Below are positions 15,603 to 24,097 of a DNA stretch of 64,000 bases, one piece after another; position 1 is the first letter of the stretch; each line of letters begins with the position of its first letter. The stretch lies in contig CAYLXC010000001.1 of the NCBI GenBank assembly GCA_964387865.1, forward strand, positions 1 to 64,000, written 5' to 3'. The notes beneath the pieces were generated by a model. It was not told the DNA's origin, did no database searches, and saw only the letters and a list, made by a program, of their open reading frames with translations. Position numbers and translations under genes: made by a program. This DNA comes from CAYLXC01 sp964387865 (GTDB lineage: Bacteria; Patescibacteriota; Microgenomatia; Daviesbacterales; UBA10151).

Positions 15603-18035
15603 GTCTGAATTTGAAGCTAAATTAACAAAATATTCCTCCGGCAGTGCCAATCCCTGGGATACAAGCCTTTTAAATTGATCTCTTCTTTCAATCTCAATTT
15701 CCTGGATTAACGTTTTTCTTCTTTCTTCCAAGGATGACAAACGGGTATTATACCGAGGATTAAAATTAGTAAACCTTTCACTTAAAATTTTAGGGCGAGC
15801 TGCAACTTGCATTTCTAATTTCTTCTTTAACCACTCACACCAATTAGAAAAATCCCTCTCAATCCCAAAAAAGTTTGAGTGAACTAGCGCATACTCCACC
15901 ATACTTCTAACTGATTGAGGTTCTAATAATTTTGTTAATTTTTCCCGATCATAAGTCAGCCCCATTGAGTCCAAAGCCTTCATGTAAACATCCCTCAATT
16001 TCTTATATCTTTCTTTTTCCAGTTTATTGTTAAATTCAATCTGAGACCAAAAGGATCTATCCCGGTAAGTTAAGTTCGTCCCTCTTAGAAAATTATCAAA
16101 ATCCAAGGAGGAATTTGGCCAAAATTGAGACGGCAGCATTCTTGCAATGGCTAAATAAAGTATTCTGGTTGCCGCATATGGTTCAGCTCTAAACTTATCT
16201 ATTTTCTTCCTCCTTCTCTCCATACTAAGTTTAGAATCACTTCCTAATCCTCTATTTATAAGAATCCTGGCGCGAGAATATGAATCTTTTTCCATCATGC
16301 TTAGGGCGAAATAAATTGCTTGTTCACGATCAACTATGGTTCTAAGATGAATAGCTTCATCTAAGGCTTTTTCTCTTTCCTGACTCCTATAGGCGTCAAT
16401 CTGAATATTCGTCCTGCCATCTTCAACCCATTTCATGCTTCTTTGTTCAAGTAAATCGATTAAAGTTGTATCTTTTGCCCTTTCAAAATATTTAACTAAA
16501 GCCATGGGACTACCGTCCAGATATCTCTCATGAGGATTGGAAAAAGCAAAAACAACTTCGGAAGCCCTTATTCTGCTAGCTATTAAGTTTTGAAATAATC
16601 TAATTGCAGAAAAAGCCAAAACAGGAGCCGCATGAATCCTGAACAAATTTGGAATTTCATCTTCACTTAATGGTTCACCCTCAGCATGCATTCTTAACAT
16701 ATCAATCCCAATCTGCCTCTCCTCATCCAGGTATTTTCTTACAATTGAGAATACCTCCAATTCCCGTCTCATGTAATTTGTTTGTATTTGAGCATATTCA
16801 CCAAGTCTTTCAGCATCCATGGTAACAAAACGGGGTAGATCACGGTTATCTCTCACTTCACCAATTTCAACTCTTCTGCCCCTAATCTCATCAATAGCTT
16901 TATCAATTTGCTTAACTTCCTCAACTTCTTCTATTGGAATTTCTAAATCTTCAAGGGTTTTTTGTACGAATGGGGCTGTTTTTTGAGTAAGCACGTTGCT
17001 CTTTATAGGGTCTTCATTTTGGATCATATAAGCATAAAGAGCTAAAGTATCAGACAAAGGCACACGATATATTGTATCTCCCACTTCAATTTTTCTGGTT
17101 CGGGATTCATCCCAAATACTTCTTCCTAAATCATGAGGCTTATCAGATAACTGTTCCAGCCTACTAAAAGGATTTCCTATTGCAAAAACTTCTCCTAATT
17201 CTTTGTAAGCAACATTTAGACTTCTTATGCTTCTAATGCCAGAAGGGACTTCGCCAAGAGCTTTTTGTATTTGCTTGGCAAGATCACCTAGATATTCGCG
17301 CGAACTTTGGTAATCTATCCCGGACATATCACAAAAATCCGCCAAAATTATAAAGTCATTAAGCCGGGCTAAGAATACTTCTCTTTCTCGGATAATATCT
17401 TCAACTTCGATCAGGGGATTTATTTCTCCATTTGTCATAAAGCTGTAAAGCATATTTCTTACAAGGCCTGCTTGTTTATCTCTTGTTAAATTTACATTTT
17501 TTGAACCCGGAATTAACTCTTCTGTTTTTATTCTTGCCAATCTTACCAGTGAGCTAAATACACCCTCTCTTACTTTTCCTTCAGAAGCCACCCTTTCAAC
17601 ATGAGGCATGTCTAAACGAAATACGGGGGTCTTCAGCTCAGCATTAGCAACACGAACCAAATCAGGTTCCAAGGCTAAGTGAGAATGTTCAAGTTCGTCC
17701 TCATAAGCCAGCTTTACCATCCTTCCAGCTTCTTTCATAACTTTTTCCCTTCCTGTAAAACCTGCTCGGAAAGCGGAATTCATATCATCCTGTGGCTCAA
17801 TTTCCCTCCTTTGTACTTCCTGCTCTAGGCCATCTTCTATGCATTGCTTTATTACTGGTACCGCAGCCTTTAAGTTTAAATAACTGGCTTTAACTTTATT
17901 TCTTTTTAAGTATGCACGTAAAATGTTTTGAAGGTCTCTTGCTTGATCTATGGTTAATCCATTCTCTAACTCTTCATGACCTGTGAGAGCACTATTTTGT
18001 AGAAAGGGGATAAGGCTTCTTGAGTCATTTTCCAT
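15582..18035 (-). CDS. Large helical island protein, unknown function
   Basis: An 817-residue soluble protein that I do not recognise. It is almost entirely predicted helix with many Arg/Glu/Leu heptad-like stretches, no signal peptide and no membrane segment. Sparse aromatic-rich turns such as ARMLPSQFWPNSSLDFDNF and SNFFGIERDFSNWCEWLKKK are the most distinctive parts. It starts 9 bp after the 475-aa gene and is probably its operon partner. Its stop overlaps the promoter of the next transcription unit. Position between the two halves of the island suggests it is a structural or adaptor component; that is inference. Confidence 0.6.
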   Translation of the reverse strand: MENDSRSLIPFLQNSALTGHEELENGLTIDQARDLQNILRAYLKRNKVKASYLNLKAAVPVIKQCIEDGLEQEVQRREIEPQDDMNSAFRAGFTGREKVMKEAGRMVKLAYEDELEHSHLALEPDLVRVANAELKTPVFRLDMPHVERVASEGKVREGVFSSLVRLARIKTEELIPGSKNVNLTRDKQAGLVRNMLYSFMTNGEINPLIEVEDIIREREVFLARLNDFIILADFCDMSGIDYQSSREYLGDLAKQIQKALGEVPSGIRSIRSLNVAYKELGEVFAIGNPFSRLEQLSDKPHDLGRSIWDESRTRKIEVGDTIYRVPLSDTLALYAYMIQNEDPIKSNVLTQKTAPFVQKTLEDLEIPIEEVEEVKQIDKAIDEIRGRRVEIGEVRDNRDLPRFVTMDAERLGEYAQIQTNYMRRELEVFSIVRKYLDEERQIGIDMLRMHAEGEPLSEDEIPNLFRIHAAPVLAFSAIRLFQNLIASRIRASEVVFAFSNPHERYLDGSPMALVKYFERAKDTTLIDLLEQRSMKWVEDGRTNIQIDAYRSQEREKALDEAIHLRTIVDREQAIYFALSMMEKDSYSRARILINRGLGSDSKLSMERRRKKIDKFRAEPYAATRILYLAIARMLPSQFWPNSSLDFDNFLRGTNLTYRDRSFWSQIEFNNKLEKERYKKLRDVYMKALDSMGLTYDREKLTKLLEPQSVRSMVEYALVHSNFFGIERDFSNWCEWLKKKLEMQVAARPKILSERFTNFNPRYNTRLSSLEERRKTLIQEIEIERRDQFKRLVSQGLALPEEYFVNLASNSDLTNPEN

Positions 18036-18044
18036 TTTCCCTCC

Positions 18045-19472
18045 TTAGGAAACTTCATGTTCAAGCAAATATTCTCCATAGTCTAAACTGTCTGATTCTT
18101 CATAATCCTCTTCTCCATACCCGATCATATGTTCAAACTTTCTTCTTAAATCATCAAATAGTCCTGAATCACTCATTATAGAAATCAGGAAACTTTTTCC
18201 GTCATCATGAGTTGCAGTAAATACCTCTTCAAGAAGTCTTTCTCCATAAGCTAATGATTGAATTGGAGCAATAACTCCTTCTAAGTCAATATCTCCTGTT
18301 TCTACCCTATCTTGCAGTTTTTCAAGTATTAGATTAACTGCGTCATCTCCAAGTACCCAAAGTTTTCTCCCCTCAACTTCTACCCTCACCCTATTCCCCG
18401 GATCGTATACTGCCCAATTAAGCATCTCCGCAAATCTTTTTTCGTGTGCCAAATCCGCTCTTGGGAATCCAAGATTAATATCTTCAGAGATAGATAATCT
18501 TGAACGAAGGAGCGCCGCCTCAACATCTGGAAGGGAATCTATAGCTTTTGCAATCAAATCAAAGCCATTATTACCTATAAGCTCTCCGAGTTGATTGATG
18601 TTTGAACTTATATTTTTCTGAATTCTTTGAAGGAAATCACCCTCTGTTACAGCCGGTTTAGTAAGCTCTTGAAAAAGTTCATGCAGCAAAATAATCCTAA
18701 TTCCGGCAATTATATGACTTTCTTGTTCAGCAGATGGTTGACCTAACTCTCTAGCCTTTGGAGAGATAATTTTACCTTCGGAATAATTGATTAGCAGATC
18801 CGTTACCTCTACAACTGCTTGAGATAGATCTCCCGGCCTTCTGAAGGCAGAAGGACGACTACCTCTGAGATACCCCTCAGGAAATAAACTTAAAACATTT
18901 TGTGCTATTTTTCGAGCTTCTTCATCTTGTGGCCATCTCCTGACAGACTCTTGCGCAAGAGCACTTCTTACATCTGCAGATATTGCTAAATGTTCTCTGT
19001 GAGTAGGCAGATTACCTAAACCATGGTGAAGCCTAGGAGGGGATTGATGTTCCCTTCTTCCTAAAATTGCAGGCGGAATTTGCGGTCTTGTAACTCCCAT
19101 TGCAGTCAGAGGAGTAATCTCTCCTGAAGCCAACTTTTTTTCAATCCTCCAATTATCATAAGCAGATCTTAAAGAATTTACACTTTGTCGGAAAGTATCC
19201 TGAGCAAGTTCCCTTGCTCCTTCCCCGCCAATTGATTGCCTTTCCTTATTTATCTCATCTACCCACTGAGTTAATAATTCCTGTTCTTCATCGCTTGAGT
19301 CAAACATTAAATCTTTGGCAGCTTGCAGATCAGAGTCAAGTTTCTTAAAATCTCCCAGGATTTTCAGTTGTTCCCTTGCTTTTTGGGCATAAGGGAGGAC
19401 TGTTTGTTTAAAAACAGTTCTTTTATCCGGTCCAACTACTGCCGAAATTCCAGTTGAAATTACTTCTTGCAT
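18045..19472 (-). CDS. Helical island protein, unknown function
   Basis: A 475-residue soluble protein without a recognised domain. The N-terminal half is helical with Lys/Glu-rich segments. A basic His/Pro-rich linker (about residues 135-165) follows, then a second helical half and a very acidic C-terminus (EEDYEESDSLDYGEYLLEHE). It begins the second transcription unit of the island behind a perfect TATAAT promoter and is followed after 9 bp by the 817-aa gene. Function unknown; composition suggests a protein-protein interaction role. Confidence 0.6.
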   Translation of the reverse strand: MQEVISTGISAVVGPDKRTVFKQTVLPYAQKAREQLKILGDFKKLDSDLQAAKDLMFDSSDEEQELLTQWVDEINKERQSIGGEGARELAQDTFRQSVNSLRSAYDNWRIEKKLASGEITPLTAMGVTRPQIPPAILGRREHQSPPRLHHGLGNLPTHREHLAISADVRSALAQESVRRWPQDEEARKIAQNVLSLFPEGYLRGSRPSAFRRPGDLSQAVVEVTDLLINYSEGKIISPKARELGQPSAEQESHIIAGIRIILLHELFQELTKPAVTEGDFLQRIQKNISSNINQLGELIGNNGFDLIAKAIDSLPDVEAALLRSRLSISEDINLGFPRADLAHEKRFAEMLNWAVYDPGNRVRVEVEGRKLWVLGDDAVNLILEKLQDRVETGDIDLEGVIAPIQSLAYGERLLEEVFTATHDDGKSFLISIMSDSGLFDDLRRKFEHMIGYGEEDYEESDSLDYGEYLLEHEVS

Positions 19473-19483
19473 ATTAAACGTTA

Positions 19484-19512
19484 ATTATACACTACAGGAT
19501 ATAATTAGTCAA
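19484..19512 (-). promoter_or_regulatory. Promoter of the 475-aa/817-aa unit
   Basis: Minus-strand TTGACT, 17-bp spacer, TATAAT, then 11 bp to the ATG at 19472, so the message would be almost leaderless. Two tandem copies of TATCTAATTATCTTG abut the -35 box on its upstream side. Confidence 0.75.
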
Positions 19513-19513
19513 A

Positions 19514-19543
19514 TATCTAATTATCTTGTATCTAATTATCTTG
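19514..19543. repeat. Tandem 15-bp direct repeat next to a promoter
   Basis: TATCTAATTATCTTG occurs twice in a row immediately upstream of the -35 box of the 475-aa gene. Such spacing (15 bp, about 1.5 helical turns) can mark a regulator or UP-like binding site. Confidence 0.55.
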
Positions 19544-19581
19544 CAACCTAAAAATTGAATCTCTCCAAGCTACTTAGAGCT

Positions 19582-19611
19582 CCTAGCACGTGCTCATATT
19601 ATACTGCTAGG
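19582..19611. repeat. Inverted repeat around a TATAAT sequence
   Basis: CCTAGCA and TGCTAGG are separated by 16 bp that contain TATAAT on the minus strand and the palindrome CACGTG. It could be an operator over an upstream promoter or a hairpin after the 512-aa gene. Confidence 0.4.
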
Positions 19612-19688
19612 GATGCGTAGAGAACAATATGAGTTCTTTGCATTTCCAAAGTTGTATTTGATCCTAACTTTTCCGGAGAATGATAAAA

Positions 19689-21227
19689 TTAATTTTGTAC
19701 TTTCCCAAGCTTGTATCCATCATCAATTAGGGTTACTTCTAGTTTATAAGGCACTAACGTAACCATATTTAATCTTCTAATTACTCCCCTTGTTCTGCGA
19801 AGAGACAAATTATCATCGTTTCCAAATAAAACCTTGGATAAACTCGCTTCATTGAAATTATTACCGGATAAAGTAGTAATGGCTCTTAATGCCTTTACTT
19901 CTAAATCTCCTCCCGCCCTAACAAGTAAACCTCCAGGAATAACCACATCATACCATGAGGTAGTATTCTGTACTTCTCTTCCAAGGAAATGGACTTCATC
20001 CACATTTAAGGTATATGCTGCTCTAGCACGTCCATTGTCCTTCCCACCAGCGATCAGATTGTCAGAATCAACTTTTAATAGTCTAGATAAGTACTGTATT
20101 GATTGCCTTAATACTTGCGTTTGTCCTCTTTTTTCAACATACCCTTCAGCGCGAGCTATATTAACTAGAGCTTGCTCACCCAGCCAGACTTTCCTCCTTG
20201 GGTTTTGGGCAAAGAACCTAAGAACATTCCAGTCACAATCCGCAGAAATTGTTACCCAATCAGCTTCCCCGACCTGAATTGTCCTTGACTCCAAATTTAT
20301 TGTCAAAATCCGCTTAGATTTCTCTTTACTCTCATCAGATCCAGATTTTGCATCTCCTGCGGGTTCAGGATTTGGCTGATCATCAACTTCATCTATCAAA
20401 GCTCTTTCACCTTTGAACCAACCAATCAACTTATGCTCAAATACGCTTATTACATCAGAGAAGTCTTGATCATCAGTTTTTCCCATGGTATGTAGGAACT
20501 TATCCTTCAATTCCCTGTCCTTTTTACTAAGGGTTCCTAACTTAATTCTTCCATATATAGTCTTTAGGCTACTTACAATTGAACTTTTGGCTTGTGGCCA
20601 AGAAAAATTCCTTCCGCTACTAGTCCGCCCAAAAATTTGTATTACCGCTTCAGGAGTTAACCCAGGAGTATTATCCAAAATCATATTTAACGCTTTCTCC
20701 CTATTTTCTCTATTTCGTCTTTTTGCATCTGCTTTTTGCCCGTCTGTTTCCTCCCCGATCTGTTTAGGAGGAATTTGACCTTCAGGTTCAACCGGTTCAA
20801 CAGCCGGTTCAATTGGAGTTACTTGTATTCTTACCTGAGATTCCAGATTAGTTATTTCCTCAACAATTGGCCTAATATGTTCTTCTGTTAAATCACCACT
20901 TAAAACAAGTTCTTGCATTTGTTGTAACTGATATCTTCTGCTTACAAGTGTTTCATTAATTACAAAAGAATTAATCTTTCCATCAACTGCAGAAAGTTCC
21001 GTTTGAAATGATGGGATGACACTCTCACGTAATCTTCTTCTTGAAACTCCCAGCTTAATGGTCTTTTCAGCATAATTTGGATCTTGAGGGTCTAAAATAA
21101 GACGATCTTTGATCCTAAAATCTAATCTTCCGCTATTGTTAAGAAATGTTTGCGCACGAGTTAGTTTGGTTTCCAAACCAATTCTTTGATCTTGTAATTC
21201 AGATAGGGATTCTCTTTCTACATCCAT
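19689..21227 (-). CDS. Island paralogue: shared N-terminal module plus two winged-helix-like domains
   Basis: A 512-residue unknown protein. Codons 3-113 are nearly identical to the start of the 526-aa gene at 14262, which shows recent duplication or gene conversion. After an acidic linker, residues about 175-275 are helical. Two segments then resemble OmpR-type winged helices: about 300-400 (LTINLESRTIQVGEADW...) and 410-510 (VVIPGGLLVRAGGDLEVKALRAI...). No membrane segment. It has its own promoter (21241-21269) whose start region resembles that of the 431-aa gene, so it seems co-regulated with, but transcribed apart from, the rest of the island. Confidence 0.63.
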   Translation of the reverse strand: MDVERESLSELQDQRIGLETKLTRAQTFLNNSGRLDFRIKDRLILDPQDPNYAEKTIKLGVSRRRLRESVIPSFQTELSAVDGKINSFVINETLVSRRYQLQQMQELVLSGDLTEEHIRPIVEEITNLESQVRIQVTPIEPAVEPVEPEGQIPPKQIGEETDGQKADAKRRNRENREKALNMILDNTPGLTPEAVIQIFGRTSSGRNFSWPQAKSSIVSSLKTIYGRIKLGTLSKKDRELKDKFLHTMGKTDDQDFSDVISVFEHKLIGWFKGERALIDEVDDQPNPEPAGDAKSGSDESKEKSKRILTINLESRTIQVGEADWVTISADCDWNVLRFFAQNPRRKVWLGEQALVNIARAEGYVEKRGQTQVLRQSIQYLSRLLKVDSDNLIAGGKDNGRARAAYTLNVDEVHFLGREVQNTTSWYDVVIPGGLLVRAGGDLEVKALRAITTLSGNNFNEASLSKVLFGNDDNLSLRRTRGVIRRLNMVTLVPYKLEVTLIDDGYKLGKVQN

Positions 21228-21240
21228 ATTATTACCCTAT

Positions 21241-21269
21241 AGTCTAACACTTGCTTCGGGTTTTGTCAA
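21241..21269 (-). promoter_or_regulatory. Promoter of the 512-aa island gene
   Basis: Minus-strand TTGACA, 17-bp spacer, TAGACT, then 13 bp starting ATAGGG to the ATG at 21227. The layout matches the promoter at 15574-15602. Confidence 0.7.
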
Positions 21270-21287
21270 GTTAGTAAAAGGTATTAT

Positions 21288-21430
21288 TAATTTATATCTT
21301 TCCAATAATCAAAAATAGAACCTCTAATAATTCTTGCCTTCAAAGGATCAAATACTAAATCAAGGTATCCAGTTAAGTCTAAAAATTCTATTTTTTGGGA
21401 TAAAGCTAACAGAATTGCAAAATGAAGAAA
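21288..21430 (-). other. Open frame without start codon after dacA, possible gene remnant
   Basis: The frame continues in phase after the D,D-carboxypeptidase stop for 47 codons (containing FLDLTGYLDLVFDPLKARII and ending FDYWKDIN) before TAA at 21288. It has no ATG and a protein-like composition, so it may be the tail of a decayed gene. I cannot identify it. Confidence 0.25.
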
Positions 21431-21433
21431 ATC

Positions 21434-22387
21434 CTACTCTATAAGCTTTCCAAAGCTGTAATCCAAAAGTTCTCTTGCCTCATCCCTCCTATTTTCTGAA
21501 CCCAAAAGTATCCCTATAACCTCTTTCCCATTCTTTTGGGCCAAAGTTATTAATGTTAACCCTGCCTCAGGTGTATAACCTGTTTTAAACCCAACCACGC
21601 CTGGATATGTAGTTAATAAATTTATTCCCGAATACATTTCATAGTCTTGATGATTTTCTGTTTTAGGTAAAATTATGTGTTCAGTTTTAGAAATGTCCAC
21701 AACTTGAGGATAATTTTTAATTAAATATCTTGTTAAAATTGCTAAATCATATGCTGTTGAATATGAATTACCCAAATCCTCATCCAATCCTGTAGGATTT
21801 GCAAAATAGCTGTTTTCCATCCCTAATTGTTTGGCCTTATCATTCATTAATTTAATGAACTCATCTCTTCCAGCTTGCTTGCCCTGAGCTTGTCGAAGGG
21901 TCCCCTCAGCTAAAACTTCTGCCGCATCATTTGCAGAAATCAAAAAAATCCCGTATAAAAGTTCTTTTAATGTTAAAGTTTCACCGGCAAGTAATATCAT
22001 TTCATCAGGCTCCATCTCAGTTGCTCTTTGGGAAACCATATATTTCTCATCCATCCCCGTGTTTTCCAAAGCGATCAGAACAGTCATCACTTTAACCAAA
22101 GATGCCACCGGCAATCTCTCATGGATATTTTTTGAAAAAATTGCTCCCCCACCAATCCCATCTATGAAAAATGCAGCTTTGCTACTTATTTCAGGCGCAT
22201 TTACATCTTTTCCGGAAACAGCTTTAGGAAACCACTGATTAATCCCCAAAACTTTTTCTTTTTTAAAAAGTGGAGAGATTAACTCATTCTTAACACCTCC
22301 CTCAAACGTGCTTAAAATCAATAAGAAAGTCATACAAATCAAAATAATGGACAAAAACAGTAGTTTTTTCATATAGTTTCCCATCAT
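21434..22387 (-). CDS. dacA: D-alanyl-D-alanine carboxypeptidase (peptidase S11)
   Basis: Trims the terminal D-Ala of peptidoglycan stem peptides outside the membrane. The start is placed at the ATG at 22387, just before the hydrophobic N-terminal segment KKLLFLSIILICMTFLLIL; upstream in-frame codons to 22459 would add a basic extension. Penicillin-binding motifs in order are SLVK (SxxK), SAN (SxN) and KTG in VVGFKTGYT. The palindrome CCCTGAGCTTGTCGAAGGG is translated in frame as LRQAQGK between the SxN motif and the next helix. It is divergent from an L,D-transpeptidase gene, so both wall-crosslinking activities are side by side. The usual C-terminal membrane helix is absent, so anchoring would be N-terminal. 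Confidence 0.93.
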   Translation of the reverse strand: MMGNYMKKLLFLSIILICMTFLLILSTFEGGVKNELISPLFKKEKVLGINQWFPKAVSGKDVNAPEISSKAAFFIDGIGGGAIFSKNIHERLPVASLVKVMTVLIALENTGMDEKYMVSQRATEMEPDEMILLAGETLTLKELLYGIFLISANDAAEVLAEGTLRQAQGKQAGRDEFIKLMNDKAKQLGMENSYFANPTGLDEDLGNSYSTAYDLAILTRYLIKNYPQVVDISKTEHIILPKTENHQDYEMYSGINLLTTYPGVVGFKTGYTPEAGLTLITLAQKNGKEVIGILLGSENRRDEARELLDYSFGKLIE

Positions 22388-22467
22388 ACCAAAATTTTTT
22401 CCCTCTTGACGTTTATATCTTCTTTGCCTCACAATAGTTTTAGTGCTAAGACGGAGCATAAAATTTA

Positions 22468-23184
22468 ATGTTGCACCGTCTGATACCCCTACTTTTAATT
22501 ACTGCTGTAATTATTTATGTAGCAGCCAATTTTCAAACCCTCCAACGTGATCTTGCATATAAACTTGATATATCAGGTGATAAGACAACGTCTTGCTGCA
22601 GCGAAGAAGAAATCCTTAATTCCTCAGGTGAATTTGATGAAAATGCAAATACTGCCATATTTAACAGTGAAATAGTTGACTATCCAAAAACCTCATTAGC
22701 TTACCAGTTTGCAGAGGCTTTTGATGAAGAACCATCAGAAAATGTTTTAGGAACAACAAATGCTTCCGGTGAAGAAAAATGGATTGAAATTTCTTTAAGT
22801 AACCAAAAGTTGAGGGCATGGGAAGGAAATAGAGTAGTTATGGAATATCCCATATCCTCCGGCAAATGGGCACCAACCCCAAAAGGTACTTACAATATAT
22901 GGTATAAAACCAGAAGTCAGGTTATGAAAGGCGGTTCAAAAGAATTAGGGACTTATTATTATCTTCCAAATGTTCCACATAATATGTTTTTTTACAAAGG
23001 TTATGCAATTCACGGGGCTTACTGGCATAATAATTTTGGAAATCCTATGAGTCATGGATGCGTAAATGAGCCTTTATCCAATGCTGCTCAAATATTTGAT
23101 TGGGCAGGACCAGTTGTCCCTGCAGGCAAAAATATAGTCCGTGCCTCCCCGGAAAATCCAGGAACCAGGGTATTGGTACATTAA
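22468..23184 (+). CDS. L,D-transpeptidase, YkuD domain
   Basis: Makes 3-3 crosslinks in peptidoglycan or attaches proteins to it. The N-terminus has a single membrane helix (residues about 5-21) and an acidic linker. The YkuD domain occupies about 105-238, with IHGAYWHNNFGNPMSHGCVN containing the catalytic His and Cys (Cys about 198) in the SHGCVN signature. The length is normal for an anchored single-domain enzyme. It is transcribed divergently from dacA and is followed after 38 bp by the FabZ-like gene. Confidence 0.93.
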   Translation: MLHRLIPLLLITAVIIYVAANFQTLQRDLAYKLDISGDKTTSCCSEEEILNSSGEFDENANTAIFNSEIVDYPKTSLAYQFAEAFDEEPSENVLGTTNASGEEKWIEISLSNQKLRAWEGNRVVMEYPISSGKWAPTPKGTYNIWYKTRSQVMKGGSKELGTYYYLPNVPHNMFFYKGYAIHGAYWHNNFGNPMSHGCVNEPLSNAAQIFDWAGPVVPAGKNIVRASPENPGTRVLVH

Positions 23185-23222
23185 GTAAGTTTGACTAATC
23201 AACATTTTCTTAGTAAAGTCGT

Positions 23223-23714
23223 ATGAAAAGTATGGAATTCAGTAGGATTATGCCCTTCCATCTCGATGAATCTCAAATTGAAGAAATAATACCCCACAGA
23301 AAACCTTTTAGGTTTGTAAATGAAATTGTTGAGGTTGAGTATGGTAAAAGAGTTGTTGGATTATTGTCAGATTTAACCGAGCCAGGATATGAATGGGTAA
23401 AGGCGCATTTTCCCAGTTTTCAAGTTGTCCCTGGAGCAATTCTTTTAGAGGCATTGGCAGAGTTGGGTGCAATTGGAATTTTGGGACTTCCTGAAAATAG
23501 CGGAAAAATAGCCGTTCTTACAGGACATGATAAATGGCGTTATCACAAATATATTATTCCAGGAGAGAGAATTAAACTGGAGGTGGAGATCATACGATTA
23601 CGTACCCGATTTGGAAGAGGAAGGGCTCGGGCTCTAAAGAATGAAGAGGTTGTTGCAACGGGAATAATAGATGTTGCATTAATAGAAAAATCAGAGTTTC
23701 CACTTAATTCATGA
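23223..23714 (+). CDS. FabZ-like 3-hydroxyacyl-ACP dehydratase (hotdog fold)
   Basis: Member of the FabZ/FabA hotdog superfamily. Typical features are IIPHRKPFRFVNEI (usual LPHRYPFLLVD), then HFPSFQVVPGAILLEALAELGAI, where the His and the Glu correspond to the catalytic pair. The spacing of 163 residues is normal. No other fatty-acid synthesis gene is present in the window, so it could act on an imported or unusual acyl substrate. Start codons at 23223 or 23235 are both possible. It ends 6 bp into the convergent ATP-cone gene. Confidence 0.85.
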   Translation: MKSMEFSRIMPFHLDESQIEEIIPHRKPFRFVNEIVEVEYGKRVVGLLSDLTEPGYEWVKAHFPSFQVVPGAILLEALAELGAIGILGLPENSGKIAVLTGHDKWRYHKYIIPGERIKLEVEIIRLRTRFGRGRARALKNEEVVATGIIDVALIEKSEFPLNS

Positions 23715-23978
23715 TATATCCCTGTGGGTTTTATACATAAAAGCAGCTTCTTTGTTTAATACCTGTAATTCCTCAACAACTTTAATAAAAATCTGCTCAG
23801 AAGTTACCTCATTTTGAGCCTCTATCCACCTTTTAATTTCTTCTGTAACCTTATTTGCAATAAGCTCTGCCTGTTGATCAAGCATCCTTGTATTCATACA
23901 GGCAGCAAAAACCGAAGCATAAACTTTACGCTCATCAAAACTTTCAGTATGTCCTTTACGCTTAACTATATGAGCCAT
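23709..23978 (-). CDS. Stand-alone ATP-cone domain protein
   Basis: A 90-residue protein consisting only of an ATP-cone: VKRKGHTESFDERKVYASVFAAC at the N-terminus and a helical end (AAFMYKTHRDIS). ATP-cones sense ATP/dATP in ribonucleotide reductases and NrdR. On its own the domain may be a nucleotide sensor or regulator. The start at 23978 (MAHIVKRKG) is preferred over 24020 because the upstream codons come from a repeat element (23982-24085). It is convergent with the FabZ-like gene and overlaps it by 6 bp. Confidence 0.82.
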   Translation of the reverse strand: MAHIVKRKGHTESFDERKVYASVFAACMNTRMLDQQAELIANKVTEEIKRWIEAQNEVTSEQIFIKVVEELQVLNKEAAFMYKTHRDIS

Positions 23979-23981
23979 AAC

Positions 23982-24085
23982 TTGCAAATTTCCAAGTACC
24001 AAATTCCAAGTTCCAAACAATATATAAATTCTAATTTTTAAACTTTAGAATTTGGTTATTAGGATTTGTTTGGTACTTGGTGCTT
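23982..24085. repeat. Imperfect palindromic element
   Basis: AT-rich inverted repeat with arms containing TTCCAAGTACCAAATTCCAA and TTTGGTACTTGGTGCTTG around a central stretch. It separates the ATP-cone gene from ccdA. Similar long hairpin elements are common in CPR genomes. Confidence 0.6.
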
Positions 24086-24097
24086 GTAATTTGATCA

